NCBI RefSeq assembly: GCF_002104455.1
Contig: NZ_NBOC01000009.1
Span: 98,860-162,859, forward strand
Length of the DNA: 64,000 nt
Direction of reading: 5' to 3'
Origin: Colwellia chukchiensis
GTDB taxonomy: Bacteria; Pseudomonadota; Gammaproteobacteria; Enterobacterales; Alteromonadaceae
This document shows, in pieces, positions 8,152 to 17,653 of the stretch. The notes under the pieces are model-generated. The model was not told the origin of the DNA and ran no database searches. It saw only the letters and a program-made list of their open reading frames with translations. A program made the position numbers and the translations under genes. Position 1 is the stretch's first letter. The number at the start of each line of letters is the position of its first letter.

Positions 8152-9642
8152 CTAAATGTTTAGTAACAAACGTGCTGGATCTTCTAATAACTCTTTAATC
8201 GTCACTAGGAAACCAACCGACTCTTTACCATCAATTAAACGATGGTCATAAGACAGTGCCAAGTACATCATAGGGAGAATTTCAACTTTCCCATCAACCG
8301 CCATTGGGCGATCTTGGATTTTATGCATACCTAAAATTGCCGCTTGTGGCAAATTCAGTATAGGCGTTGAAATTAAAGAACCAAAGACGCCGCCATTAGT
8401 AATAGTAAAGTTACCACCTTGCATTTCGTCCATCGTTAACTTGCCATCACGACCTTTAATTGCCAGATCACGAATGCCATTTTCAATACCCGCCATGCTT
8501 AATTGATCCGCATCGCGCAATACTGGGGTTACTAAGCCACGCGGAGTTGAAACCGCAATCGATACGTCAAAAAAGTTATGATAAACAATATCATCGCCGT
8601 CAATCGAAGCATTCACAGCTGGGTAACGCTTGAGAGCTTCAGTCACTGCTTTTACATAAAACGACATAAAACCTAGACGCGTATCATGGGTTTTCTCAAA
8701 AACGTCTTTGTACTGCTTACGAAGATCCATAATTGGCTTCATGTTAACTTCGTTAAAAGTAGTTAACATAGCCGTCGAATTTTTCGCTTCTAATAAGCGC
8801 GTGGCAATAGTTTTACGCAAACGTGTCATAGGCACACGTTTTTGTGTCCGCTCACCTAAAGCCGCGGCGGCTTGTGCCGCTGGCGCTGGTGCTGCAGCTT
8901 TTTCCGGTGCAGATTTTGGCTTATTCAAGGCAGCTTCGACATCTGCTTTTGAAATACGTCCACCTTTACCTGTTCCAACAACATCGTTAGCCGTTAAGCC
9001 TTTCTCTGTCATTAAGCGACGCACTGATGGGCTGGCAAGCTCATCTGAACTAATCGCTTCTTCAGCTGAAGCTGCAGGGGCTTCGCTCGCTGATGCCCCA
9101 GCATTGAGTTCGCCAATTTTTTGCTCGCCTAATACTGTGTCACCTTCAGCATGCAAAATTTTACCAATCACACCGCTATCTTGTGCAACCACTTCTAACA
9201 CGACTTTATCGGTTTCAATATCCACTAAATTTTGATCAACAGTAACCGTATCGCCTTCAGCAACATGCCAGCTAGCTACCGTCGCATCAGCAACAGATTC
9301 TGGTAGCACAGGCACAACAATATCAATCACTTTTGCAGCACCAGCTGATGCTTTAGGCGCACTTGCGCTGGCTTCCGCTTTTGCTGGTGATGCTGATTCG
9401 CTCTCGCCTTCAGACAAAATAGCAATAACTTGTTCACCTAATACCGTTGCGCCTTCAGTTTGTGAAATTTCGCTAATCACACCGTCTGATGTCGCTGGTA
9501 CTTCAAGCACTACCTTATCGGTTTCAATATCAACAAGTACTTGATCACGCGTTACTTTATCGCCTACCTGTACATGCCAAGTTGCTATGGTTGCGTCGGC
9601 TACTGATTCAGGTAAAACGGGAACCTTAATTTCGGTTGTCAT
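8152..9642 (-). CDS. sucB: 2-oxoglutarate dehydrogenase E2 (dihydrolipoyl succinyltransferase) with two lipoyl domains
   Basis: Transfers the succinyl group from E1 to CoA in the 2-oxoglutarate dehydrogenase complex. 496 residues, about 90 longer than E. coli SucB (405), because it carries two lipoyl domains: residues 3-77 with lipoyl-Lys43 and about 106-180 with Lys146, both in [10 protein letters not shown]. An Ala/Ser/Pro/Glu linker separates them. A peripheral subunit-binding domain follows ([13 protein letters not shown], about 204-240), then the catalytic domain with H467 and D471 in DHRLIDG. It lies 51 bp downstream of sucA. Confidence 0.95.
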   Translation of the reverse strand: MTTEIKVPVLPESVADATIATWHVQVGDKVTRDQVLVDIETDKVVLEVPATSDGVISEISQTEGATVLGEQVIAILSEGESESASPAKAEASASAPKASAGAAKVIDIVVPVLPESVADATVASWHVAEGDTVTVDQNLVDIETDKVVLEVVAQDSGVIGKILHAEGDTVLGEQKIGELNAGASASEAPAASAEEAISSDELASPSVRRLMTEKGLTANDVVGTGKGGRISKADVEAALNKPKSAPEKAAAPAPAAQAAAALGERTQKRVPMTRLRKTIATRLLEAKNSTAMLTTFNEVNMKPIMDLRKQYKDVFEKTHDTRLGFMSFYVKAVTEALKRYPAVNASIDGDDIVYHNFFDVSIAVSTPRGLVTPVLRDADQLSMAGIENGIRDLAIKGRDGKLTMDEMQGGNFTITNGGVFGSLISTPILNLPQAAILGMHKIQDRPMAVDGKVEILPMMYLALSYDHRLIDGKESVGFLVTIKELLEDPARLLLNI

Positions 9643-9693
9643 TTATAATATTCCTTACACACTCTTAATTAATCTCTTTATTAAAAAGAGGGT

Positions 9694-12498
9694 CTATTCT
9701 ACTTTAAGCGCGTCATGTACAAGCGCCTGTTGTTCTTTAACATGTACTGACATATATCCCACAGCAGGAGCCGCGGATGCAGCGCGGCCTGCATAGGTCA
9801 AATAGCCACCTTTAGGTAGTGCCGCTCTAAAATGATGCTGTGAACAGTACCAAGCACCCTGGTTTTGCGGCTCTTCCTGACACCAAACAAATTGCTTAAC
9901 ATGTTGATATTTAGCCAACTGCTTTTGCAATTCTTGCTCAGGGAAAGGATAAAGTTGCTCAATTCGGATGATAGCGATATTAGTTTGCTCATTTTTACGA
10001 CGTTGCTCAAGTAGCTCGTAATATACCTTACCACTACAAAAAACTACGCGCTCTACGTTGCTTGGCTCTATATCATCAATTTCACCAATCACGTTATGGA
10101 ACACACCGGTAGCAAGATCATCTAACGAGGAAACCGCTAACGGATGACGCAATAATGATTTAGGTGACATCACCACTAAAGGACGTCGCATTGGGCGCAC
10201 CACTTGGCGACGCAACATATTAAACACTTGCGCTGGCGTAGATGGCACACAAATTTGCATATTATGATCAGCACATAGTTGCAAAAATCGCTCTAAACGT
10301 GCAGATGAGTGCTCAGGACCTTGACCTTCATAGCCATGAGGTAACAGCATAGTTAGGCCACATAAACGACCCCACTTTTGTTCACCTGAGCTAATGAATT
10401 GATCAAATACCACTTGGGCGCAGTTAGCAAAGTCGCCAAATTGTGCTTCCCAGATAGTTAAACCTGACGGCTCAGCGGTGGTATAACCATACTCAAATGC
10501 TAGTACAGAGACTTCTGATAATACTGAGTCATGCACATCAAACGGGCCTTGCCCTTCGCGGATATTCTGCAAGGGTAAGTAACGACTAGCGTCATCTTGG
10601 TTATGCAATACCGCATGACGATGGAAGAAGGTACCACGACCTGAGTCTTGACCAGTAATACGCACCCGCTCTCCGGCGTCGACTATCGAAGCATAAGCTA
10701 AGTTTTCTGCCATACCCCAATCAAGTAACTTTTCTCCACTCGCCATCTTGGCACGATCATCGTAAATTTTACGAACTCGATTATGCACATGGTGATCAGC
10801 TGGAATCGAAGAGACCTTATTCGCTAATTCTTTTAGCTTGTCCAGTGAAATTTCATGATCGTAAGCATCATCCCAATCATGGCCAAGGTAAGGAGACCAA
10901 TCAACTGAGTGCTCTGTCATCGGACGCCATTGCTCTACCGTACACTGACCTTCGTCTAGTAACTTTCGGTAGTATGCCATCAACTCGTCAGTTCTTGCTT
11001 TTGCCAATGTACCTTCGGCATTTAGTTTTTCTGCGTAAATTTGACGTGGCGTTGGGTGCTTTTTAACCTTTTTATACATAAGTGGCTGTGTAGCACTAGG
11101 CTCATCAGCTTCATTATGACCATGACGGCGATAACACACTAAGTCGATCACCACATCACGTTTAAATTCATTACGGTAATCTAAGGCAATTTGGGTCGCT
11201 AGAATTACCGCTTCTGGATCATCACCATTAACGTGTAAAATTGGCGCGGAAACCATTTTTGCAATTTCAGTACAGTATTCACCACTACGAGTGTCTTGTG
11301 GGCTAGAGGTCGTAAAACCGACTTGGTTGTTGACTACAATGCGAATCGTACCACCAACTTTAAATGCCCTTGCTTGCGACATATTAAAGGTTTCTTGTAC
11401 TACACCTTGACCGGCAATTGCAGAGTCACCGTGAATAGTGATAGGTAAGACTAAATCACCGGCATTACAATCACGGCGATCAAGACGGGCACGTACACTG
11501 CCCATGACCACTGGATTAACAATTTCAAGGTGAGATGGGTTAAACGCTAGCGCTAAATGGACGTTGCCACCTGGAGTGACAAAATCAGATGAATAACCTT
11601 GGTGATATTTCACATCACCTGAAGATAAAATTTCGTCATGTTTACCACCAAACTCATCAAAGAGTTTTGATGGGTTTTTACCCATAACGTTAACTAAAAC
11701 GTTGAGTCGGCCCCGATGGGCCATGCCGATAACCACTTCTTTCGCGCCTTGCGTACCTGCACGTGTGATTAATTGCTTCAACATAGGTATTAATGAGTCT
11801 CCGCCTTCTAGCGAGAAACGTTTAGCACCTGGAAACTTGGCACCTAAGTATTTTTCTAGGCCGTCGGCTGCCACTAAGCCCTTAAAAATTTCTTCTTTTT
11901 CTTCAACACTTAATATCGCTTGTGATTGCACTGACTCTAAACGTTGTTGGATCCATCGTTTTTCATCAGTTGAGGTGATATGCATATATTCCGCGCCAAT
12001 TGAACCACAATAAGTAGTTTTAAGGGCTTTATATAAATCACCAAGTTTCATGGATTCTTGACCGACTGCCAAGGATCCAATGTTAAACTCACGGTCGAAG
12101 TCATTTTCCGAAAGATCATGATGAGATAATTGCAAATCACGTACTTTTTCACGTTGCCATAACCCTAGCGGGTCAAGGTTTGCATTTTGATGTCCGCGAA
12201 AACGAAAAGCATTAATCAGCTGTAATACTTTAACCTGTTTTGCATCACTGCCACCAGAGACAACTAAGGTCTTGTGGGGCTCTTGTGCTAACTTCTTAAA
12301 TTCATCACGGATTTCAGAATGCCGATATTCAACGTCAGCACCTTCGACTTTTGGCAGTTGTTGGAAGATCTCTCGCCATTCTGCAGACACAGACTGGGAG
12401 TTATCCAGATAAGATTCGTATAATTCTTCAATATAAGCAGCGTTTGCGCCACTTAAATGGGAAGACTCTATCCAAGCCTTCATAGCACCTTCGGGCAT
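9694..12498 (-). CDS. sucA: 2-oxoglutarate dehydrogenase E1 component
   Basis: Thiamine-diphosphate-dependent decarboxylase of 2-oxoglutarate, the first step of the E1-E2-E3 complex. 934 residues against 933 in E. coli. The N-terminal E2-contact segment (MKAWIESSHLSGANAAYIEE), the ThDP/Mg motif beginning HGDSAIAGQG and the transketolase-like C-terminal half are recognisable. The N-terminus aligns with the E. coli start, which supports the ATG at 12498. It follows sdhB by 86 bp in which a strong stem-loop lies. Confidence 0.97.
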   Translation of the reverse strand: MPEGAMKAWIESSHLSGANAAYIEELYESYLDNSQSVSAEWREIFQQLPKVEGADVEYRHSEIRDEFKKLAQEPHKTLVVSGGSDAKQVKVLQLINAFRFRGHQNANLDPLGLWQREKVRDLQLSHHDLSENDFDREFNIGSLAVGQESMKLGDLYKALKTTYCGSIGAEYMHITSTDEKRWIQQRLESVQSQAILSVEEKEEIFKGLVAADGLEKYLGAKFPGAKRFSLEGGDSLIPMLKQLITRAGTQGAKEVVIGMAHRGRLNVLVNVMGKNPSKLFDEFGGKHDEILSSGDVKYHQGYSSDFVTPGGNVHLALAFNPSHLEIVNPVVMGSVRARLDRRDCNAGDLVLPITIHGDSAIAGQGVVQETFNMSQARAFKVGGTIRIVVNNQVGFTTSSPQDTRSGEYCTEIAKMVSAPILHVNGDDPEAVILATQIALDYRNEFKRDVVIDLVCYRRHGHNEADEPSATQPLMYKKVKKHPTPRQIYAEKLNAEGTLAKARTDELMAYYRKLLDEGQCTVEQWRPMTEHSVDWSPYLGHDWDDAYDHEISLDKLKELANKVSSIPADHHVHNRVRKIYDDRAKMASGEKLLDWGMAENLAYASIVDAGERVRITGQDSGRGTFFHRHAVLHNQDDASRYLPLQNIREGQGPFDVHDSVLSEVSVLAFEYGYTTAEPSGLTIWEAQFGDFANCAQVVFDQFISSGEQKWGRLCGLTMLLPHGYEGQGPEHSSARLERFLQLCADHNMQICVPSTPAQVFNMLRRQVVRPMRRPLVVMSPKSLLRHPLAVSSLDDLATGVFHNVIGEIDDIEPSNVERVVFCSGKVYYELLEQRRKNEQTNIAIIRIEQLYPFPEQELQKQLAKYQHVKQFVWCQEEPQNQGAWYCSQHHFRAALPKGGYLTYAGRAASAAPAVGYMSVHVKEQQALVHDALKVE

Positions 12499-12549
12499 TG
12501 CCTGTTCCTTTATGGGATAAAAGCAATAAAAACAAATTGTTTAACGAGA

Positions 12550-12579
12550 ATGGCAGAGTAAAAAAATTTACTCTGCCAT
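12550..12579 (-). other. perfect 13-bp stem-loop between sdhB and sucA
   Basis: ATGGCAGAGTAAA pairs with TTTACTCTGCCAT across a four-base A/T loop, directly after the sdhB stop. No U-run follows the stem, so it does not look like a full terminator. Partial termination, RNase processing or 3'-end protection of the sdh message are plausible roles. Confidence 0.6.
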
Positions 12580-12584
12580 CGACA

Positions 12585-13295
12585 TTAAACCGCTCTGGTA
12601 AGCAACATTGACTTTATATGGCCAATGGCTTTGGTTGGGTTTAACCCTTTAGGGCAAACGTCAACACAGTTCATGATGCCATGACAGCGAAATACACTGT
12701 AAGCATCTTGTAAATCATCTAAGCGTTCTTCTGTAGCAGTGTCACGGCTATCGATAAGAAAACGGTAGGCATGTAACAAGCCTGCAGGACCAATAAACTT
12801 ATCAGGATTCCACCAGAAAGACGGACAAGAAGTTGAACAACATGCACACAAAATACACTCGTACAAGCCGTCTAGTTTCTCACGATCTTCAATTGATTGT
12901 AGATGCTCACGAGCCGGCTGCTCTTTACCATCATTAATCAAATAAGGTCTGATTTTTTCATATTGATTATAAAACTGTGTCATATCAATAATTAAATCAC
13001 GCACTACAGGTAAACCTGGTAACGGTCGTAACACGATTTTCTTAGCAGCAACTGCTGATAAAGGTGTGATACAAGCTAAACCGTTTTTACCGTTCATGTT
13101 TAAACCATCTGAGCCACAAACCCCTTCTCGACATGAACGACGAAATGATAAACTAGAGTCTTGCTCTTTTAGCAAAATCAAGGCATCAAGTACCATCATA
13201 TCTGAGCCTTCAGGGATCTCTAGCTCATAATCTTTCATGTAAGGTTTGTTATCAACATCAGGGTTGTAACGGTAAATTGAAAAAATTTGTTTCAT
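12585..13295 (-). CDS. sdhB: succinate dehydrogenase iron-sulfur subunit
   Basis: Carries electrons from SdhA FAD to quinone through three Fe-S clusters. 236 residues from the ATG at 13295, which has AGGAG eight bases upstream and matches the E. coli N-terminus; a longer open frame overlapping sdhA is not credible. The [2Fe-2S] motif (SCREGVCGSDG) lies in the N-terminal half, and the [4Fe-4S] and [3Fe-4S] cysteines (CILCACCSTSCP and CHGIMNCVDVCPKG) in the C-terminal half. It starts 10 bp after the sdhA stop. Confidence 0.97.
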   Translation of the reverse strand: MKQIFSIYRYNPDVDNKPYMKDYELEIPEGSDMMVLDALILLKEQDSSLSFRRSCREGVCGSDGLNMNGKNGLACITPLSAVAAKKIVLRPLPGLPVVRDLIIDMTQFYNQYEKIRPYLINDGKEQPAREHLQSIEDREKLDGLYECILCACCSTSCPSFWWNPDKFIGPAGLLHAYRFLIDSRDTATEERLDDLQDAYSVFRCHGIMNCVDVCPKGLNPTKAIGHIKSMLLTRAV

Positions 13296-13305
13296 CACAA
13301 CGCTC

Positions 13306-15072
13306 CTAGTAAGTTCTAGCTTTCGGTGGGAAAGCTTCACGATGAACAGGCGCCATATTAACGGTACGCTTGCTCATTTCTTCGTTATCGGGGGTATAAA
13401 TTGAGTGACATAACCAGTTTTCGTCATCACGCTCAGTAAAGTCTTGACGGGCATGTGCACCACGAGACTCAGTACGGAAATTAGCAGCTTTCGCAGAACA
13501 AAATGCTGTTTCCATTAGGTTATCTAACTCTAAACACTCGATACGTTGGGTGTTGAACTCACTAGATTTATCGTCTAAGTGGGCATGTTGTAAACGTTCA
13601 CGGATTTCCGTTAACTCTTTCATACCTTGCGCCATAGCTTCACCTTCACGGAATACCGAGAAGTTTAGCTGCATACACTGTTGTAAGTCTTTACGAATTT
13701 GTACTGGATCTTCGCCTTTTGTAGAAGACTCCCAACGATTAGTACGTGCTAAAGCCGCTTCTAGATCAGATTCTGATGCATCTTTACCAGATTGAGTCTC
13801 ATTTAAGTAGGTACCTAAGAAGTTACCTGCTGCACGGCCAAATACCACTAGGTCGAGCAATGAGTTACCCCCTAAACGGTTAGCACCATGCACAGATACA
13901 CAAGCAATTTCACCAACAGCGAATAAGCCTTCAACGATAGTTTCGCTACCATCGGCCGCAACGTTGATAGCCTGACCATTGACATTACAAGGGACACCAC
14001 CCATTTGATAATGACAGGTAGGAATAACTGGGATCGGCTCTTCTGCTGGGTCAACATGAGCAAAAGTTTTAGATAAGTCACAAACACCTGGTAAGCGTTT
14101 TTCCAGTGTTTCACGACCTAAGTGATCAAGTTTTAATTTAATGTGTGGACCCCAAGGACCGTCACAACCACGACCTTCACGGATTTCCGTCATCATTGAA
14201 CGGGCAACCACATCACGACCAGCTAAGTCTTTAGCATTTGGCGCATAACGCTCCATAAAGCGCTCACCGTCTTTATTCAGTAAGTAACCACCTTCGCCAC
14301 GACAACCTTCAGTCACTAGTACACCAGCGCCTGCGATACCTGTTGGGTGGAACTGCCACATTTCCATATCTTGCATTTGAATACCAGCACGAAGTGACAT
14401 GCCAACACCGTCACCCGTATTGATGTGAGCATTAGTTGTTGAGGCGAAGATACGACCTGCACCACCCGTCGCTAATACCGTTGCGCGAGCTTTAAAATAA
14501 ACCACTTCACCAGTTTCAATACAAATTGCGGTACAACCTACAACACCACCATCACTATTTTTAACAAGATCTAAGGCATACCATTCTGAGAATACATTAG
14601 TTTTGTTTTTCACGTTTTGTTGGTACAAACAGTGTAATAAGGCGTGTCCGGTACGGTCAGCCGCTGCAGCCGTACGAGCGGCTTGTTCGCCACCAAAGTT
14701 TTTCGATTGGCCACCAAATGGGCGTTGATAAACCTTACCGTTTTCAAAACGAGAAAATGGTAGACCCATTTTTTCAAGTTCTATAATAGATTCTGGACCG
14801 GTTTTACACATGTATTCAATAGCGTCTTGGTCACCGATATAATCAGAGCCTTTAACGGTATCATACATGTGCTGTTCCCAATGGTCTTCATGCGCATTAC
14901 CAAGCGCAACAGTGATACCACCTTGCGCTGATACCGTATGAGAACGAGTAGGGAATACTTTTGAAATCAGAGCACAAGACTTACCTGATTCTGAAATTGC
15001 TAAAGCGGCGCGCATACCTGCACCACCAGCGCCAATGACAATGGCGTCGAATTCACGAATTGGAACGCTCAC
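13306..15072 (-). CDS. sdhA: succinate dehydrogenase flavoprotein subunit
   Basis: Oxidises succinate to fumarate on covalently bound FAD, linking the TCA cycle to the quinone pool. 588 residues as in E. coli. The dinucleotide-binding motif is [13 protein letters not shown] and FAD-linked His45 lies in [11 protein letters not shown]; later catalytic motifs ([17 protein letters not shown]) are intact. The start codon is GTG, placed immediately after the sdhD TAA, implying translational coupling. Confidence 0.97.
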   Translation of the reverse strand: MSVPIREFDAIVIGAGGAGMRAALAISESGKSCALISKVFPTRSHTVSAQGGITVALGNAHEDHWEQHMYDTVKGSDYIGDQDAIEYMCKTGPESIIELEKMGLPFSRFENGKVYQRPFGGQSKNFGGEQAARTAAAADRTGHALLHCLYQQNVKNKTNVFSEWYALDLVKNSDGGVVGCTAICIETGEVVYFKARATVLATGGAGRIFASTTNAHINTGDGVGMSLRAGIQMQDMEMWQFHPTGIAGAGVLVTEGCRGEGGYLLNKDGERFMERYAPNAKDLAGRDVVARSMMTEIREGRGCDGPWGPHIKLKLDHLGRETLEKRLPGVCDLSKTFAHVDPAEEPIPVIPTCHYQMGGVPCNVNGQAINVAADGSETIVEGLFAVGEIACVSVHGANRLGGNSLLDLVVFGRAAGNFLGTYLNETQSGKDASESDLEAALARTNRWESSTKGEDPVQIRKDLQQCMQLNFSVFREGEAMAQGMKELTEIRERLQHAHLDDKSSEFNTQRIECLELDNLMETAFCSAKAANFRTESRGAHARQDFTERDDENWLCHSIYTPDNEEMSKRTVNMAPVHREAFPPKARTY

Positions 15073-15420
15073 TTACACACCCCACACAGTTAATAGGCCT
15101 GCTGCAAAATAACCAAGCAACAAAACGGAAAAGAAAAATTGTAAACCACCGCGTAAAAGCGCTGGTTTTATGTAATCAGACAGCACTTGCCACACGCCAA
15201 TCCAAGCGTGTACTAATAAAGCAACAAGCGCTAAAAGGGTGAATACCTTAGTACTAAGATTCGAGAAGAATGCATGCCATACTTGATAAGTAACATCTGC
15301 AGTCGTAACAAAAAAGCTCAGCAAAAATAAAGTATAAAGCGCTAAGATTATGGCACTGGCACGAAGAAGAATAAAATCATGTACGCCACTACGGCCTACG
15401 GTTGCGGCATTATTTACCAT
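15073..15420 (-). CDS. sdhD: succinate dehydrogenase membrane anchor subunit
   Basis: 115 residues, the same as E. coli SdhD, with three membrane helices. Heme-ligand His71 and quinone-site Tyr83 occur in HAWIGVWQVLSDY. The ATG at 15420 (MVNNAATVGRSGVHDF) matches the E. coli start, so the extra 12 upstream codons of the frame are discarded. It overlaps the end of sdhC by 7 bp. Confidence 0.95.
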   Translation of the reverse strand: MVNNAATVGRSGVHDFILLRASAIILALYTLFLLSFFVTTADVTYQVWHAFFSNLSTKVFTLLALVALLVHAWIGVWQVLSDYIKPALLRGGLQFFFSVLLLGYFAAGLLTVWGV

Positions 15421-15788
15421 AATCGAACTCCTACTACTATCGTCAACACCAACCAAAGTGCGATAATAAATTTCGCTGTTGCATTACCCGATGCTAGCTC
15501 TTCAAAGTGACCTAAATCCATCAACAAGTGACGGATACCACCAAGTAAGTGATAGATAAGAGCAGAAAGTGTTCCAAGGATAATGAATTTAAAGAAAAAC
15601 CCACTAAGCAATGATTCTACTTGCGCGAAACCATCAGCAGAAGATAGAGATAAAGAAAGCGTCCACAATAAAATACCGATAGCAAATACCATAATGACAC
15701 CGGAAATTCGGTGTAGTATCGAAGCATTCGCCGCCGCATGCATTTTTATCGTCGACAAGTCTAGGTTTACAGGACGTTGTTTTTTCAC
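15414..15788 (-). CDS. sdhC: succinate dehydrogenase cytochrome b556 subunit
   Basis: 124 residues with three membrane helices. It has the family signatures KKQRPVNLDL, SILHRISGV and the conserved His region YHLLGGIRHLLMDLG. The start is a GTG aligned with the Val of the E. coli sequence (VKKQRPVNLD), with TTAGG eight bases upstream. First gene of the sdh-suc operon, transcribed away from gltA. Confidence 0.95.
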   Translation of the reverse strand: MKKQRPVNLDLSTIKMHAAANASILHRISGVIMVFAIGILLWTLSLSLSSADGFAQVESLLSGFFFKFIILGTLSALIYHLLGGIRHLLMDLGHFEELASGNATAKFIIALWLVLTIVVGVRLW

Positions 15789-15880
15789 AATTGTTGCCTA
15801 AGGAGCTCTTAGAGCTTTCAACTTATTTTTTTTTGCTATTTAGCTAATTTTTTATACTAAATAACCCCCCTATGATTTGA

Positions 15881-15908
15881 ATTATATTTTTAACACTTGA
15901 TATCACAA
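15881..15908 (-). promoter_or_regulatory. candidate sdhC promoter
   Basis: On the minus strand TTGTGA (15903-15908), a 16-bp spacer and TATAAT (15881-15886) form a plausible sigma-70 promoter about 90 bp upstream of the sdhC GTG. A C6 run lies between it and the gene. A control site for ArcA, Fur or CRP cannot be assigned by eye. Confidence 0.45.
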
Positions 15909-16112
15909 TACATAGCAACACCGCGAGAAAAACATAATTCAGATCGGCTTGATTATATAGGTGAAAATCATTAATTACAATTTTCTTAATCGACAAGTTT
16001 CTACTAAATTTCAAGGCTTATGACTAATTATTAACCATACGTGACTAAAATGATTCTTCACATGTGACTTTAGTCTAAGCCGATAACAAACGAATTGACT
16101 TTTAGGGGGGGG
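15909..16112. other. sdh-gltA divergent regulatory region with G8 tract
   Basis: No gene. The region holds a perfect 10-bp palindrome TCACATGTGA within 16057-16070, repeats of the string GTGACT and a run of eight G (16105-16112) directly before the gltA -35 element. It is AT-rich and probably carries control sites shared by the divergent sdh-suc and gltA units. Confidence 0.5.
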
Positions 16113-16141
16113 TTTACAGTAGAATAGCCTATGTTTAATAT
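16113..16141 (+). promoter_or_regulatory. gltA promoter
   Basis: TTTACA (16113-16118), a 17-bp spacer and TAATAT (16136-16141) make a good sigma-70 promoter about 70 bp upstream of the chosen gltA start. The G8 tract abuts the -35 element. Confidence 0.6.
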
Positions 16142-16210
16142 TCACAAAAATTGACTAAACAATTAGTTTGGTTAAATTTAAAGATAATTAATTTTATGGG
16201 GATGGAATAT

Positions 16211-17497
16211 ATGGCTGACTTAAAAGCCTCTCTTAGTATCGACGGTAATGTAATTGCGGACTTGCCAATTCTTAAAGGCAGTGCCGGCAATGATGTCATA
16301 GATATACGTACACTAGGTGGAGCAGGCTATTTCACTTATGACCCAGGTTTTTTAGCAACAGCGTCTTGCGAATCTAAAATTACCTTTATTGATGGCGATA
16401 AAGGCATTTTACAGCATCGCGGTTATCCGATTGACAGTCTAGCCAAGCAAGCTGACTACTTAGAAGTTTGTTATATTTTACTTAATGGTCATGCACCAAC
16501 TAAAACGCAATATGATGAATTTAAAAACATTATTACTAACCACACTATGGTGCATGAAAAGCTAGTTCATTTCTTTCATGGCTTCTTACCCGATGCGCAT
16601 CCGATGGCGATGTTATGTGGCGTAGTTGGCGCATTATCTTCGTTTTATCACAGTGACTTAGATATCCATGCTGCTGACCAGCGTATGCGTAGTGCCCACC
16701 GCTTAATTGCTAAAATGCCAACGATTGCCGCTATGGCCTACAAATACAGCATAGGTCAGCCGTTTGTTTATCCTCGTAACGACTTAACTTATGCAGAAAA
16801 CTTCTTACACATGATGTTCTCAGTACCTGCTGAGGAATATAAGGTAAGCCCGGTCGTTGCCCGTGCTATGGACCGTATCTTTACCTTACATGCGGATCAC
16901 GAGCAAAACGCGTCAACATCAACGGTACGACTAGCAGGCTCATCGGGTGCTAACCCATATGCCTGTATTGCTGCTGGTGTCGCATCATTATGGGGCCCTG
17001 CACATGGTGGAGCCAACGAAGCTTGCTTAACAATGTTAGAAGAAATTGGTTCGTTAGATCGCGTCGATGAATACGTTGCAAAAGCTAAAGACAAGTCAGA
17101 TCCGTTCCGCTTAATGGGCTTTGGTCATCGAGTATATAAAAACTTTGACCCGCGCGCGACGGTAATGCGTGAAACCTGTCATGAAGTATTAAAAGAACTT
17201 GGCATCAAAGATCCACTACTTGACGTTGCTATGGCACTTGAGAAAGTTGCCCTTGAAGATCAATACTTTATCGAGAAGAAACTCTACCCTAACGTTGACT
17301 TCTACTCGGGTATTATTCTTAAAGCAATTGGTATACCTACCAATATGTTTACGGTGATTTTTGCCATGTCTCGCACCGTAGGCTGGATTGCCCACTGGGA
17401 TGAAATGCTTGGCCAAGCAGGTCAGAAAATCGGCCGTCCTCGTCAAAAATATACTGGTGAAATTAACCGAAAGTTTGTTCCACTAAGTGATAGATAA
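16211..17497 (+). CDS. gltA: citrate synthase (type II, hexameric class)
   Basis: Condenses acetyl-CoA and oxaloacetate to citrate, the entry step of the TCA cycle. 428 residues, one more than E. coli GltA. The ATG at 16211 ([12 protein letters not shown]) matches the family start and has GGGGATGG just upstream; a 20-codon upstream extension is not supported. Catalytic regions [36 protein letters not shown] and NVDFYSG are intact. Divergent from sdhC, as in E. coli. Confidence 0.97.
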   Translation: MADLKASLSIDGNVIADLPILKGSAGNDVIDIRTLGGAGYFTYDPGFLATASCESKITFIDGDKGILQHRGYPIDSLAKQADYLEVCYILLNGHAPTKTQYDEFKNIITNHTMVHEKLVHFFHGFLPDAHPMAMLCGVVGALSSFYHSDLDIHAADQRMRSAHRLIAKMPTIAAMAYKYSIGQPFVYPRNDLTYAENFLHMMFSVPAEEYKVSPVVARAMDRIFTLHADHEQNASTSTVRLAGSSGANPYACIAAGVASLWGPAHGGANEACLTMLEEIGSLDRVDEYVAKAKDKSDPFRLMGFGHRVYKNFDPRATVMRETCHEVLKELGIKDPLLDVAMALEKVALEDQYFIEKKLYPNVDFYSGIILKAIGIPTNMFTVIFAMSRTVGWIAHWDEMLGQAGQKIGRPRQKYTGEINRKFVPLSDR

Positions 17498-17542
17498 AAG
17501 ACAGTTTCTCGACTCAAGTCGTTAGCTGAAAACATAGTTGAT

Positions 17543-17570
17543 AAGGCAGCCTATTGGTTGCCTTTTCTTT
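17543..17570 (+). terminator. rho-independent terminator after gltA
   Basis: AAGGCAGCC (17543-17551) pairs with GGTTGCCTT (17556-17564) over a TATT loop, with one G-U pair, followed by TTCTTTT. It lies 45 bp past the gltA stop. Confidence 0.85.
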
Positions 17571-17653
17571 TAATACTTCATTAACTATTATTCCTATACA
17601 ATAGTGTGATGTTTATAATATTGTTGAATTAATAATAAAGATATCATGGTGCT

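Noticed and set aside
8708..9235. 175-residue open frame opposite sucB
   Set aside because: Shadow of the Ala-rich linkers and lipoyl domain of sucB; no start signal and no family resemblance.
16057..16070. CRP site at TCACATGTGA near gltA
   Set aside because: The half-sites abut without the 6-bp spacer of TGTGA-N6-TCACA, so it was left as an unassigned palindrome.
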